This document shows positions 1 through 10,610 of a stretch of DNA of 64,000 nt, piece after piece. The translations under genes were made by a program, and so were the position numbers. Positions within the stretch are counted from its first letter, which is position 1. Every line of letters starts with the position of its first letter. The notes under the pieces were generated by a model, which saw only the letters and a list, made by a program, of their open reading frames with translations, was not told the DNA's origin and ran no database searches. This DNA comes from Nymphaea colorata (taxonomy: Eukaryota > Streptophyta > Magnoliopsida > Nymphaeales > Nymphaeaceae), in contig NC_045142.1 of NCBI RefSeq assembly GCF_008831285.2, forward strand, positions 11,606,716 to 11,670,715, given 5' to 3'.

Positions 1-102
1 AAGTGCTTATGTCTGGATTGCATACTCAGAAAACAGCCCGTGCCATTTAAAGCAAGAAGGCGAGCACCGAAGCCCATGCCCTTTCTTGCCCAGGGTCCAA
101 AG

Positions 103-640
103 TGGGGTGAACAACCCTCGAACTCGGCTCGCTAAAGCTCGGCTTGTGAACGAATTCGAGCCGAGTCATTTGTTTAACAAGTCGAGCTCGAGTTCATGAG
201 TCGACTCATTCAAATAATCGAGTTGAGTTTGAGCTCAACACATCACTGCCAAGTCGAGCTCGAACCTTAATCGAGTTTTTTGAGCCTTAATCAACTCGAT
301 ATATTCAAACAAGTTTACGAGTTTGTCGAGCCTTAATCGAGTCGAGCTCGAACTAAACATGTAATAATGAATATCAATTCTATTCAAACGAGTTTGTCGA
401 GCCTTAATCGAGTTGAGCTTGAGCTCAACACGTAACGATGAATATCAATTTTATTCAAAACAAGTTTGTCAAGCCTTAATCGAGTCGAGCTTGAGCTCAA
501 TACGTAACTGCTGAGTCGAGCTCGAGCTACTTCCTTTAAGCTATTCTCGAGCTCGAGCTGAGTCAAGTTCGAGGTTTCATTAGTTGAGCCGATCTTGAGC
601 TAACTGAACTCAGGCTCAACTCGGCTCGTGTTCACCCCTA
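103..640. mobile_element. hAT-type MITE with 8-bp target duplication
   Basis: A non-coding 538-bp element. Its ends are inverted (TGGGGTGAACA at the left, the complement of TAGGGGTGAACA at the right, one base apart in length) and it is flanked by the identical 8-mer GTCCAAAG at 95-102 and 641-648. An 8-bp duplication and TAGGG-type ends are typical of the hAT superfamily. The interior is built from many variants of a GAGCTCGA / TCGAGCC motif in both orientations. No transposase is present, so it would have depended on another element. Confidence 0.88.
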
Positions 641-648
641 GTCCAAAG

Positions 649-1299
649 TTATTTTGGTGCTAGGGTTGGCGTTCACACACACAAAACAAGAAGCAATTAC
701 ATCCATCAAATAAAGGACCAGCCACCTACTGGCCTCACCTGAGCCAGTGCAACATTTTGAAAGCACTGGCGTCCTTGGGTCACACCGCATGCAAACAGGT
801 ACACAAGGACGCCAGGAAAGGGGAAACACTTTTCAAGCATCGATCACCGAGTGCATTGGAAGAAGAATTTGAAGTAATTGGACAAAAATGGTCTAATTAC
901 ATTTTAGCAACAATTTTGATATTGCTGATGGCTCAAACGATAGGCAAACACTCCTTAAGGCTGTCCGCATATAAATTGTGGATGGCTTGTAAGCTTTGAG
1001 TTTTTTTTTCGCAATATTTTTAATGGAAATAAGATGTTGCTTCACCTTGAAACTGTTGGGTTATGGCCATAAACCTACCCACGATCACTACTAGTTGAGA
1101 GAGCCCAGTCACTATCACAGGCTTACTTTCTTCAGCCCATGCAGCACGACAGTCACTATATGTTGTAGGCCTTAGAGGGCAAAAGAGTCCGTAGATGACT
1201 AGAAAGCAACGAGTGCGTGCAGAAATCAAAGAGCACAAGGAAGTGGAGGGAGGTACTTACAATAAGCATAGATTGCATTCATCACAAGGGAAATGTAAA
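649..1299. other. Unassigned intergenic DNA
   Basis: Open frames of up to 80 codons occur on both strands, but none resembles a known domain and none has a convincing gene context. It lies between the MITE and the integrase debris of the large retroelement, so part of it may be unrecognised 3' material of that element. Confidence 0.4.
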
Positions 1300-1399
1300 T
1301 AAGGAGGTTTGGAAATGGCTAAGGAGATATTACAAAATGCAAATGAGAGGCCGTGCATAGATCATTGGAGCATGCAGTTGAGATTCTTTACATCTTTTG

Positions 1400-1650
1400 A
1401 TGAATTAGTAACAATCTTTTTGTATAGTGAGTTAATAATATCTTACTCGAGTTATTTGCTTGGTGAGGGTTTGGTAACCAACATGGCCCCCACAGTCTCC
1501 TCGATGACTTCCTTTGCCTCATCTTCATCAAGGCACCGAAAGCATTCAGTACTAAACCCACGCCTGTGCAACACTCTTGCAAGAATAAAGTACCTTGCTG
1601 ACATACGTTGTGCTTTTTATTCATTTTTGGGTATGCTACCAAGACGTATT
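1400..1650 (-). pseudogene. Integrase zinc-binding region remnant (Tat-type)
   Basis: Read across frames on the minus strand, this matches the start of Tat integrases: a stretch like DEAKEVIEE, then GGHVGYQTL and TKQI, which corresponds to the His-His part of the integrase N-terminal zinc domain. At least two frameshifts and several stops are needed to follow it. The catalytic core expected next was not recognisable toward 1300. Assignment rests on the motif and on its position after the second RNase H. Confidence 0.5.
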
Positions 1651-1740
1651 TCTCAATTGGATATGATGGATATGCTTTACCATTTTAAAAGCGGGATGTT
1701 CTAATCTTCCAATCTCAAAATAAAGGATTGCTTCGTTTGT

Positions 1741-2310
1741 TCAAGAGGAGATAATTGATCCTAAACTTGTGAGGCCATCCGTAATAGGGGTTGCTTTCAC
1801 TTTTATGTGAGCTAACTGTACTTCTTCAAGCTGACAGATCAAGGTGGTGGTGATCTCTTGATATGATACCAACTTTTCATCTTTGACTTGCCATTCTCCA
1901 TTCACTTGATTGATGACAAACTGAGAGTCGCTGAAGGCAAACACTTTTTTTACTTAGAAACTTAATAAAGAACGAAGTCCTTCTATTAAGGCTTCATATT
2001 CAGCCATGCTATGCGTACATGGAAAGTCGAGTTTCAAATAGTATGAGATCATTTTATCTTCCGTTATGATAAGTAGAATGCCTATAATTTCTCCCATTAT
2101 GTTTCTGGATCCATCAAAGTACATCTTTCATATCAGAACCGTTTCTAATCTTAGTACATGTTCGTCTGTAAGCTCATTGTTCATTCTGATTTTCTCATAC
2201 TGGGGAAAGTCAACTAACTGATCTGCAATTGTTTGTCCTTTGAATGACTTCTGGGACACATATTCAAGATCATGTTGCTTTAGCAAAACTTGCCGTTTGT
2301 CTGTGTCCAT
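1741..2310 (-). pseudogene. Connection and second RNase H domain remnant (Tat-type)
   Basis: The 2128-2310 part reads as the end of the first RNase H plus connection (LLKQHDLEYVSQKSFKGQ, then TIADQLVDF). The 1741-1944 part reads as a second RNase H, with SDSQFVINQVNGEWQVKDEK followed by a segment ending ITDGLTSLGS. The DSQ..I.QV.GE signature is that of the extra RNase H of Tat retroelements. The two parts are in separate broken frames. No function is expected. Confidence 0.65.
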
Positions 2311-2453
2311 TAAGGAAGGGTTGTTCTAAGATATATTTAAGAGGATTTAGCTTGGAGTATTGTCTTGATCTCGTAAGCTAATAAATAATATATCAGCTTC
2401 TGACACATCCAAACCAATGTTAGAAAAAAAATTTTCATTAGAGAGTACTTCTT

Positions 2454-3078
2454 TTAATACTGGACAAAAGTCTTGCTGATATAATAAATTGCATGCTTGA
2501 TGCGACTTCCTTTCTTATATTGTGCCAAAAAGCCGCCACATGCTAACTCATTCACTATGATGTAAAGCAGCAATGGTCTACCCAACACTGAGGGTTTTAG
2601 GATTGGTAGATTTAAAATGTATTTCTTGATCCTTTCAAACAACTATTGACACTCAAAACTCCTTCTAAACTTGACACATTTCCTCAGTAGTTGGTTGAAT
2701 GGTTCGCATCTCATGGCTAAATTGAAAATGAATCGATTGATGAACTGGATTTGACATTGCAAACTTCGTAGTTCCTTGATGTTGTTAGGTGGTGGCATAT
2801 CGATGATCGCTTTGGCTTTGTCAAGATCCATCTTGATCTCCCTTTTATTGACCATGAAACCCAAAAGTTACCTGATTCAATCCCAAACACACGTTTTTGA
2901 GTATTCAAACAAAACATGCATTGTAAGAGTCTCTCAAACACCTAGGCAAGGGTTTCAATGTGATATTCTCTTGCTTTAAATTTAATTAATATGTTCATCG
3001 ATGATACTATGCATTATAGTGGTCATGACTCTTTGATAAGTTTCTCTAGCATTCTTTAACCCAAAAGGCATTAACATG
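2454..3078 (-). pseudogene. Reverse transcriptase C-terminal half and RNase H remnant
   Basis: Starting at about 3075 on the minus strand and crossing frames, MPFGLKNA is followed by the thumb (KRVFGIESG..FWVS, a motif beginning GFMVNKREI, then a segment with IKELRSLQ) and the start of RNase H (PSVLGRPLLLYI). The part that should precede MPFGL, up to a KTTF motif, is not next to it. It lies about 2.2 kb away on the opposite strand, ending near 5262. Stops and frameshifts occur throughout. Confidence 0.7.
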
Positions 3079-3084
3079 TAGATA

Positions 3085-3390
3085 TTATCATAAGATGTTC
3101 TTTACATCATCGTCCAAGTTAATAAGATGACTATGCCACATGTATTTAGCGATGGAGGAAGTGATTTAAATATTTGTTCTGATCTCACGACAAAAGCTTT
3201 GGGATTTTGTGAAGACAAATATCGTCCTGATGATACCAAGATCTATGGATATGATGGCCGAAGCATAAATAGCAAATGTACCCTCAACATGGATGTGATC
3301 ATCGAATGCACCAGTCATTGCATTACATTCTATGTAGTGGACGTACCACCATCATATAACTTGCTCTTCGGATGGCCTTGAATTCACGAA
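3085..3390 (+). pseudogene. Tat-type aspartic protease remnant, copy 1
   Basis: A plus-strand frame of 84 codons from 3127 contains DGGSDLNICSDLTTKAL, and later VVDVPPSYNLLFGWPW, which continues past a stop at 3379. Asp-Gly-Gly in place of Asp-Ser/Thr-Gly is seen in Tat proteases. It is oriented opposite to gag and to the RNase H domains of the same element. A second, more damaged copy follows at 3625-3945. Confidence 0.6.
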
Positions 3391-3394
3391 GTAT

Positions 3395-3615
3395 GAGGAA
3401 TATAATAAACAAGACAGAAAGTTCATCCAAAAAATCTGCCATAATTTCAAAGATTGTTCTCTTACGAGGCGATCATGATGAGTCATCAGATGACTCCTCA
3501 AACGAGAATCCATGCTACTTGGATGATGTCATCCCCTTGGAAGAACGTACGATTGAGGAAGACTAGATTTGGGTGTCTAAGAACCAGTCAATTATTTTTT
3601 CAAAAAAGACCTCTC
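3395..3615 (+). repeat. Acidic/Ser-rich linker, copy 1 (inverted relative to 5263-5480)
   Basis: This spacer encodes a short run like DHDESSDDSSNENPCYLDD. Its reverse complement recurs with moderate divergence at about 5263-5480; for example, the bases around 3478-3500 match the complement of 5362-5400. Undoing the inversion of 3080-5262 makes the two copies direct repeats, so they fit a former tandem [linker + protease] duplication. Confidence 0.65.
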
Positions 3616-3624
3616 AAAATGGGG

Positions 3625-3945
3625 ATATTATCATAAAAATGCTCTTTACATTGTCGTCCAAGTTAATAAGATGAATGTGTCACATGTATTGATCGATGGA
3701 TAAAGTGATTTAAATATTTGTCCTAATCTCATGGCCAAGCTTTGAGATTTTGTGAAGACCAATATTGCCTTGATGATACCAAGGTCTATGGATACGATGG
3801 CTGAAGCATGAATAGCAAAGGTACCCTCAACATGGATATGATCATCGAACGCACCAGTCGTTGCATTACATTCTATGTAGTGGATGTACCACCATCATAT
3901 AACTTGCTCTTCGGACAGCCTTGGATTAACGAAGTATGAGGATTC
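3625..3945 (+). pseudogene. Tat-type aspartic protease remnant, copy 2
   Basis: Closely similar in DNA to 3085-3410. Both begin with a stretch like GATATTATCATAA followed by GTCCAAGTTAATAAGATG, and both end with CATATAACTTGCTCTTCGGA. The reading frame is interrupted by several stops and a small deletion. Together with the preceding linker it forms the second unit of a roughly 540-bp tandem duplication. Confidence 0.6.
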
Positions 3946-4038
3946 CCATCCACTCTTCATTAATGCCTCAAATAGAATTTTGGCCTATCAATAATCACCA
4001 TATGCATTGAGGATCCGATCGAGAAGTTAGTACAACCA

Positions 4039-4353
4039 ATGCTCCCTAAGCCAATTGATTTGGTAGACGTGCCCAACATAAGAACGGCGAAGGAAAGATC
4101 TTTGGAAGAGTGGATGCAGAACATGGAGATAGGCAAATTATCTGGGAGTGCCTATACTATTTCAAGCAGTCGTCTGAGTTACCAAAAACATCCCTTATAT
4201 GCTCATTTCGTAAGAAACCCTAAAGAATTTCAGTTACTTTTGGAAGGTGGCTACCATCTATTCACTGGCTTCGGGAAGAATGAAGATGGTATCTTGCAGC
4301 CGACCAGTATCCCCTTTCAGATGAACACTAAAGGACTGAGATATCATAAATAA
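4039..4353 (+). pseudogene. G-patch-like spacer between protease and reverse transcriptase
   Basis: A 104-codon open frame with LLLEGGYHLFTGFGKNEDG, then GILQP, and a C-terminal KGLRYH. Spacing and sequence resemble the glycine-rich G-patch-like segment that Tat/Ogre elements carry between protease and reverse transcriptase. The match is weak, and the reading depends on neighbours: protease copies upstream and reverse transcriptase downstream on the same strand. Confidence 0.45.
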
Positions 4354-4749
4354 ATTTGAAGAAGATCTTGTTGGTTGATAGTCTTCACCTTTATTTTCAA
4401 ATCCTCCCATGAATTTTATAATCATAACTTATACTTGTGAGGTCTCATGAGAGGACCTCCCCTCTATGAACTAAGAACTTTCGATATAAAATGCAAGTAA
4501 TCTTTTGTTATCAATTTTAATTTTGTTCAATTTTCCTTTATCCTCCTCCTTACAGGATGTCGGAACTCAACATGTCTCAGTTTCTTCTTTTTCCTCAGAA
4601 GCACCCCAGAAAGCATTTACCTAACAAGCAGTCAGTGAAATAGAACCTACATCAATACTCAAGTCGGAATTAACATGATTCACTTAGATTCAGAAATAAG
4701 AACATTCTTCGTCCTTACTTAATGATCCAATTGAATAGATTAACATTAG

Positions 4750-5262
4750 AACCAGTGAGAATTATAAGATCCTTCAAATTGGCACTAGTTTGTCAGTAGA
4801 TGAGAAAAAAAATGGTGAATTTCTTATAAACCACCAAGAAGTTTTCGCATGGACCTATGAAGTTATGTCTGGCTTAGACCCTCAGCTGGTTGAATATTGT
4901 TTGCCCATAAGTCCTAGTTGCAGTCAGTTACGCAAAAAATTACGCAAGCTTGATCATCGACTAGAAGGACCTATAAAAGAAGGATCAGATGACTTACTAA
5001 AGGCAAAATTTATTTGCGCCATCGATTACCTCAAATGGTTGGCTAATATCGCGGTAGTCCACAAGAAAAATGGCAAAGTCAGGTTGTGCATCGACTTTCG
5101 AAACCTGAATAAAACCACACCAAAAGATAATTACCCACTTCCAAAAATTGATTTATTGGTAGACAGCAGGCCATGCCATGTTCTCTTTTATGGATGGATA
5201 TTTGGAATATAACCAAACCAAATTAGCAGTCAAGGATCAACGTAAGACTACTTTTTGAGAGA
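4750..5262 (+). pseudogene. Reverse transcriptase N-terminal half remnant
   Basis: A 140-codon frame (from 4790) includes NHQEVFAWTYEVMSGLDPQL, KLRKLDH, and then AVVHKKNGKVRLCIDFRNLN followed by KTTPKDNYPLPKIDLLVD, the fingers and first palm motif of a Ty3/gypsy reverse transcriptase. After a frameshift near 5200 the match continues (FMDGY.., KLAVKDQRKTTF) and stops abruptly at about 5262. The next expected motif is found on the minus strand near 3075. Confidence 0.7.
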
Positions 5263-5480
5263 TCGTTTTCTGAAAAAGTAATTGATTGGTCTTTAGAGGC
5301 CCAAATCCAGTCTTCCTCAATCATACGTTCTTTCAAGGAGATGACATCATTCAAAAAGCATGAATCCTCGTTTGAGGAGTCATCTGATGGCTCATCATCA
5401 CTGCCTCATAAGAGAAAACTCTTTGGAATTATGGCATATTTTTTTGATGAACTTTCTATCTTGCTGTTCATCATACCAAT
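5263..5480 (-). repeat. Acidic/Ser-rich linker, copy 0
   Basis: Reverse-complement counterpart of 3395-3615, read on the minus strand directly after gag. It sits exactly against the right breakpoint of the inverted block. Confidence 0.6.
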
Positions 5481-5546
5481 AAAATTTAGAGGTTCCTTAC
5501 CTTGATTCATCATCATGACTTAGTGTGAATTGCTTCCACCACAAGG

Positions 5547-7296
5547 TCAAATGTGTTCCTGCAGATGAAATAGGAGGGGAGTCCTTATGGTGATCATGGG
5601 TACTGCTGCCTTCCTGTGATCAAGAAATGGATTCCTTAATATCTCAAAGATGCTATCATCATCAACCTTGAGATCTTTGTTGATGAAATCTTGGATAATA
5701 TTTTTGAGGACAAAACAATTCTTGGTGTCATTACCAAGGGCATGATGAAACTTACTTAATTTTTCTTTATTTCGTCCTATCATTTTCGAAGGCTTTGACA
5801 TTTTTTACAAGATGACAATTCCTTTGGCAGATCTAGGATCTTCTCACGAGATTGACTGAGAGGAGTGAACTTCCAGTTATAACTCCAGCCTGGGTGTTTG
5901 TTCCTCCCTCCTTCCTTTCTTTTGGACAGCTATGTGTTCTTCTTGTGGTTGGTTTTCTTGTTATGCTTATAACTACTACCGTTGTCCTTTCGAGTGTTGG
6001 AATTTGCTATGAAGTTTGTGGACAACTGTATCATTCCTCTTTTCTTACCATCTTCTTTGTACTTAGGAGTGATGATTCCATCAAAATTGCCTTCTTCATT
6101 TCCTTCTTCCAATGAATCTACTTGTTCAATTAACTTGGTAAAGGTCTTGATTTGAGCATTGCGAATGAAACTCTTCAAGGGTTGGGTGAGATTTTTCCTG
6201 ATGAGTGATAGAACTTTTGTTTCAGAAATAGGCTCATTCATCTTGTTGCATTGAATTCGCTATTTTTGAATAAATTCTCGAGCCTTATTGTTTTTGGTGA
6301 AAACTGCAAAACTGAGGCTTGAGTCATTGGAACATTTTGTTCAAATCTCTCAACAAACATCTTAACCAACCTATCAAATTCCTTCAGTTCAACTGAGAAC
6401 ATTTTCTTTGTACCATTGCACTGCAATGCCTTCAAGACTTCTTGAAAAGTAGTGAAATAAAGCTCTGTTATTCGCACGAATCTTATAGCAATCATTGATG
6501 AATGTTGAAAGATGAACGTGTAGGTAAGTGGTTCAATCATATTTGATGAACTCCTAGGGCAAACCCTTCACGTCTTCGTCTTCCTCAATGCTCAGGTAGT
6601 AATCTTCACATGAGCATGAACATTTTCATTATTCCCCAAGTTTGAGGTTGCCCATTCTTTTTTCCATTTCATGAAACTTTCCCTTGATTTCTTTTACTTT
6701 CTCTTCAGAACTCTCATTGTCTGAGCTACTGCTTGGATGAACTTCTTTGCCTTTTGAACTTTCTTGGCAGGTTTTCTCTTTCTTTTTGGCTTTCCCTTTG
6801 AACTTTCACTGGTGATAGGGCTAGATGAACTGCTTTCCTCTATGATTGTTTTTCTTTTGTTGCTTTCCTTGATTGCCTTTTTATTCTTTAGCGGAAGCAA
6901 TTCAGGCTTTTCCTCTTTGCTGGCTGTCGAGTCTGAATCTAAACGGTCTTCATCTCGAAATGTATGAGAAGATTTGTTATTTTTCTTATTTCCCTTTCGT
7001 TTGGGCGGCTTTTCAGTTTCTGGTTTTGGCGTAACCATCATGGCTTTTTGTTCTTCTTGCTCTCTCATGAATCGCTCCCTGAACAACCAAAACATACAAT
7101 AGCCTTCTGGCTCGATTGTTGGGAAGTCAAGTGTCTCTCGCATAGGATCAGAAGATGAAGCCTCATTTTGAGGATCCTGCTTAGCTTGCGCTCTAGTTTC
7201 AACCATCTTATTGGCTTTCAAGTATTCACCTTGTGAGACAGGAAAATGAAGAGTGATTGGAAGAAAATGATGACAAAATGAATGTTCATATTGCAT
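5547..7296 (-). pseudogene. Tat-type gag remnant
   Basis: Read from 7296 downward. A likely start lies within MVETRAQAKQDPQNEASSS, followed by a Lys/Ser/Glu-rich region (6694-7100, many KKK and SSSS runs). Then comes the capsid-like part, 6540-6238 (with RFVRITELYFTTFQEVL and KEFDRLVKMFVERFEQ) and 6241-5930. The end at 5801-5547 contains KFHHALGNDTKNCFVLK, the modified His/Cys region typical of this lineage. The frame is broken at about 6690, 6240 and 5900. Confidence 0.65.
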
Positions 7297-7605
7297 TCAA
7301 AGTTCTAAAAGTTACATCCAAAGAGAACACTAACAAAGATGACAATAATTGAAAACAAAATAAGGAATACAAAGTTGACAACAGTAGCTTTTAAAGAATG
7401 ACGGATGGTGGTCAGTTGGCATCCCACCACTTGGTGTATTCCTTCTTTACTATTGGGCCAGTGAACCAAGTGTATGATATTTGTGTCTTCTACTCTTGTC
7501 AAGTTACTGCGAACAATGCTGCCCAATGAGGAGAGCTGAGGTCGATCTCAAGAATAACTCCAATTTGTGTATGCATAAAAACCATCTTCTGTCTCTAAGA
7601 GAATT
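7297..7605 (-). other. Tat element leader, part 1
   Basis: Non-coding DNA just upstream of gag on the minus strand. It continues at 13096 beyond the younger inserted element, because the 5-bp duplication GTCTC marks one insertion site. Confidence 0.55.
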
Positions 7606-7610
7606 GTCTC

Positions 7611-8048
7611 TGATCCGGGAGTAAGACCCGGTCTACGAGCTAACAACCATTTGACACCTGTCATAGGACTTGCCCAACAAGTTGGAAACGTTGGAGAACA
7701 TGACAGCACCTAAAGCAAGTGGTTGGTGGTTAGAGAGATTGTAGCCCATGAGGCCCAATTTTGTGGAAGCCCTTGGAGATGTGAGTCACCCATGAGGCCC
7801 CGATTTTGTGGGAGCCCTTGGAGACGTGAGTCATGGGTGGTTATACACCCAGCTATAAGCCTCGCAGAAGGGAGACACCTAAGAGGGAGGAAAAAAAGAA
7901 AGAAAGAGAAATTGGCCTCTTCATTTGTTTGGAGAAGAGAGAAAATCCTACGTTGTGCCTTTTTGTTCCTCGTCATTTTGGCATTGGAAAATTTGCTAAC
8001 GTCTGGGTGGGAGACCGATTCAACAAAACAAAATCCTCATACGGATCA
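7611..8048 (+). repeat. 5' LTR of the young Ty3/gypsy element
   Basis: Begins TGATCCGGGAGTAAG and ends CATACGGATCA, giving TG...CA termini. By eye it differs from the 3' LTR at about 13 positions plus one 12-bp indel near 7890, roughly 97% identity. Most differences are G/A or C/T transitions. Confidence 0.93.
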
Positions 8049-8050
8049 AC

Positions 8051-8063
8051 TGGTATCAGAGAC
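8051..8063 (+). promoter_or_regulatory. Primer-binding site, initiator Met-tRNA
   Basis: TGGTATCAGAGAC starts two bases after the 5' LTR. It matches the common plant retrotransposon site TGGTATCAGAGC, complementary to the 3' end of initiator Met-tRNA, with one change near its end. Confidence 0.9.
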
Positions 8064-8168
8064 AGGTTTTCGTGCATGGTGGGGACCCGATCGACGCACG
8101 GCACCACTGGTGAGCAGTTGCAAAATCTCACACAACATCGACGGCGACCACAAATTGAAGAGAGTGAC

Positions 8169-9236
8169 ATGTCTATGCCCGGCGACAAAGAAGTGACTGC
8201 TGGGTTGGTTGCTGCTCTTCAAACCATGCAATCCACCCTTGAAACCATGGCGTTACGGATGGAGCAACTTGAGCATGTTCAGCAACAAATGATCAAAATA
8301 CAAAGGGAGGACGCTAATGCGAGACAAGAAGAGGAGTAGGGACCCGAACAACCTCTCACAAGGGAATGTCCAAGACCGTTCAAGGTGGAGGCCAAGATCG
8401 ACATCCCTGTATTTGATGGTTCCATTGATGCTGAGAAGCTGGACTCTGGGTTGGCTCAAATGGAAACCTATTTTACTCTTTATGAGTATCCAGGTACGGA
8501 ACGTGTAGCCTTTGCTAGGTTTAAACTTACCAACCATGCATTGGCATGGTGGAATGGTATCCTGGCATCTCGTGAAGGACAGGGCGTCACTTGGGAGGAA
8601 TTTAAACGACTCCTGAGGTTGGAGTTTTATCCAATGGGATATTTGCAAGATCGTTGGACAAGGTGGTATACGTTGTGGCAGTATAACACACAATCAGTTC
8701 AAGAATATACAACCGAGTTCCGACGGCTTGCGGTTGCTTTTGGTGTATCGATCAACACTGAGGAACCTGTACAAAAATTTGTGGCGGGTCTACATTATAC
8801 GATTCGCCAAGAGTTGCAGCTTTTTCGAGTGTTGGATGTCTCAAGCGCAAGTACTACAGCAATGGCTATTGAAGCAAAGAATAGGGGAAGCAACTACAAA
8901 AATTCTGCAAAATCCAAACAGAAAGTATCAAAATATGATAAAAATCACACTTCGAAGGACTCCAAGTCATATCCTTCCAAGTCTGATTTTTACTGCGATC
9001 ATTGCAAAATTTCTGGACACAACAAAGATAAATGCTGGAAGGTGCATCCTGAATTGAAACCCAAGCGGTTCAAGGAGCATAATAGAGGGAAACAGATTAA
9101 TACGGTGATGGCTAGAGAAAATGAGCCTGAGAGGGTTGGCTCAATGCAGCAGCCAGACACGGCCCTATCCCTGATGGCGAGATCTGATACTGTTATCTCA
9201 ACCGTGGAGGAGGAGCATGCTGAAGAACTCTTCACC
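8169..9236 (+). pseudogene. gag of the young Ty3/gypsy element
   Basis: Begins MSMPGDKEVTAG. This ATG is the first sensible one after the primer site and is in frame with everything to 11309. A coiled-coil-like stretch (LRMEQLEHVQQQMIKIQ) comes first, then the capsid region (IDIPVFDGSIDAEKLDS, ...AWWNGILASREG, ...LRLEFYPMGYLQ), and a zinc knuckle C-X2-C-X4-H-X4-C at 8994-9035. One in-frame TAG at 8337-8339 interrupts it about 56 codons in; the frame reads on unchanged after it. Confidence 0.9.
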
Positions 9237-9690
9237 ATCAAGATTCAGGTGAGAAATGAAGTTATTGGCGCAATCTTCGACACTGGAAGCCAAAAGAACT
9301 TAATCTCGTCAAGTCTGGTGGAATGACTTGGTTTGGTCACCACACCACATCCTCGCCCATATCCATTGGGATGGATTATAAAGGATGTTGGACAACGAGT
9401 GGACCGCCAGTGCAAGGTGAAGTTTGCCATCACCTCTCGTTTTATTGATGAAGTTATTTGTGATGTTGTTCCACTTGATGTTTGCCAAGTGGTTCTTGGA
9501 AGTCCATATTTGTGGCTCCGTGATGGTCACTACCATCGACGAGCACAAGAATATGAACTCACCAAAGACGGGAAGCAGTTTGTGATCACTCGGGACAACA
9601 TCGCCTCTCCAACAGATTTGATGACAGCCGGACAAGTCAAACGAGTGGTGAATGCATGCCAAAAATTTGTCTTATTGCTTGTACGTTTAG
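9237..9690 (+). pseudogene. Aspartic protease of the young Ty3/gypsy element
   Basis: The catalytic DTGS motif lies at 9279-9290 within IFDTGSQKNLIS, and a flap/closing region is seen as VVLGSPYLWLRDG. An in-frame TGA at 9324-9326 stands where a CGA (Arg) codon would fit (VE-stop-LGL). The reading frame is otherwise kept with gag, so the element encoded one gag-pol polyprotein. Confidence 0.85.
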
Positions 9691-9779
9691 TGCAGCCGTG
9701 TGAAAAGAATGCCACAATTCATCTCATGTACATGCATGAGAAAGAAGAAGGTATGCTCACCAAATTACTCAACTCTTAT

Positions 9780-10610
9780 ACTGATTTGTTTGAAGATCCA
9801 CAAGGCCTACCACCACGGTGTCCAGTTGAGCATGAAATTCACTTGCAATCTGATGCCCCTCTACCCAACCTTTCCATGTATCGCAATTCGGTACTTGAGA
9901 ATGACGAAATTAAAAGACAAGTGATGGACCTGCTGGAGCGTGGATTAGTGCAGCACAGCAGTTTGCCTTGTGGATCTCCCGTGGTCTTGGTACCCAAGAA
10001 GGATGGAGGATGGTGCATGTGCATTGATTATAGAGCACTCAACAAGATCACTGTCAAGAACCGTTACCCACTCCCTCGCATCGACGACTTGCTGGACCAA
10101 CTCAAAAATGCTCGGTTCTTCACCAAACTTGATTTAAAATCAGGGTACCATCAAGTTTGCATCCGAGACGAGGACACATGGAAGACGGCATTTAAGACGC
10201 GTCAAGGACTCTTCGAGTGGAAGGTGATGCCATTCGGCCTGTGCAATGCCCCCGCCACTTTTATGCATCTCATGAATGACGTCCTATGTCCATTCTTAGA
10301 TAAATTTGTATTAGTTTATCTCGATGATATTCTGATATACAGTGAATCATGGGAAGATCACGAGCAACATATCCGTCAAGTCTTTGAGGTGTTACAACAA
10401 CATCAACTACGGCTTAATGGAAAGAAATGCGAATTTGCCAAGACCTCCCTCATCTATCTTGGCTTCATAGTTGGTGGTGGAACCCTCCGCATCGATCCAG
10501 ATAAGGTTGATGTCATTCGTAAGTTGCCAACGCCCTGAAATACCACTGAGGTACGCAGTTTTGTTGGTGCTTGTCAATATCTTCGAAAATTTATTAAACA
10601 TTTTTCAGTA
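9780..10610 (+). pseudogene. Reverse transcriptase of the young Ty3/gypsy element
   Basis: All palm motifs are visible: VLVPKKDGGWCMCIDYRALN, YPLPRIDDLLDQL, FTKLDLKSGYHQV, MPFGLCNAPATF, and the catalytic YLDD at 10317-10328, followed by GFIVGGGTLRIDPDKV. A TGA at 10536-10538 breaks the frame at the end of the thumb (LPTP-stop-NTTEVRSF), again where CGA is expected. The catalytic aspartates are intact, so decay is by stops rather than loss of the active site. Confidence 0.9.

Noticed and set aside
757-999. 80-codon open frame on the plus strand
   Set aside because: No recognised domain, no gene context, and length expected by chance.
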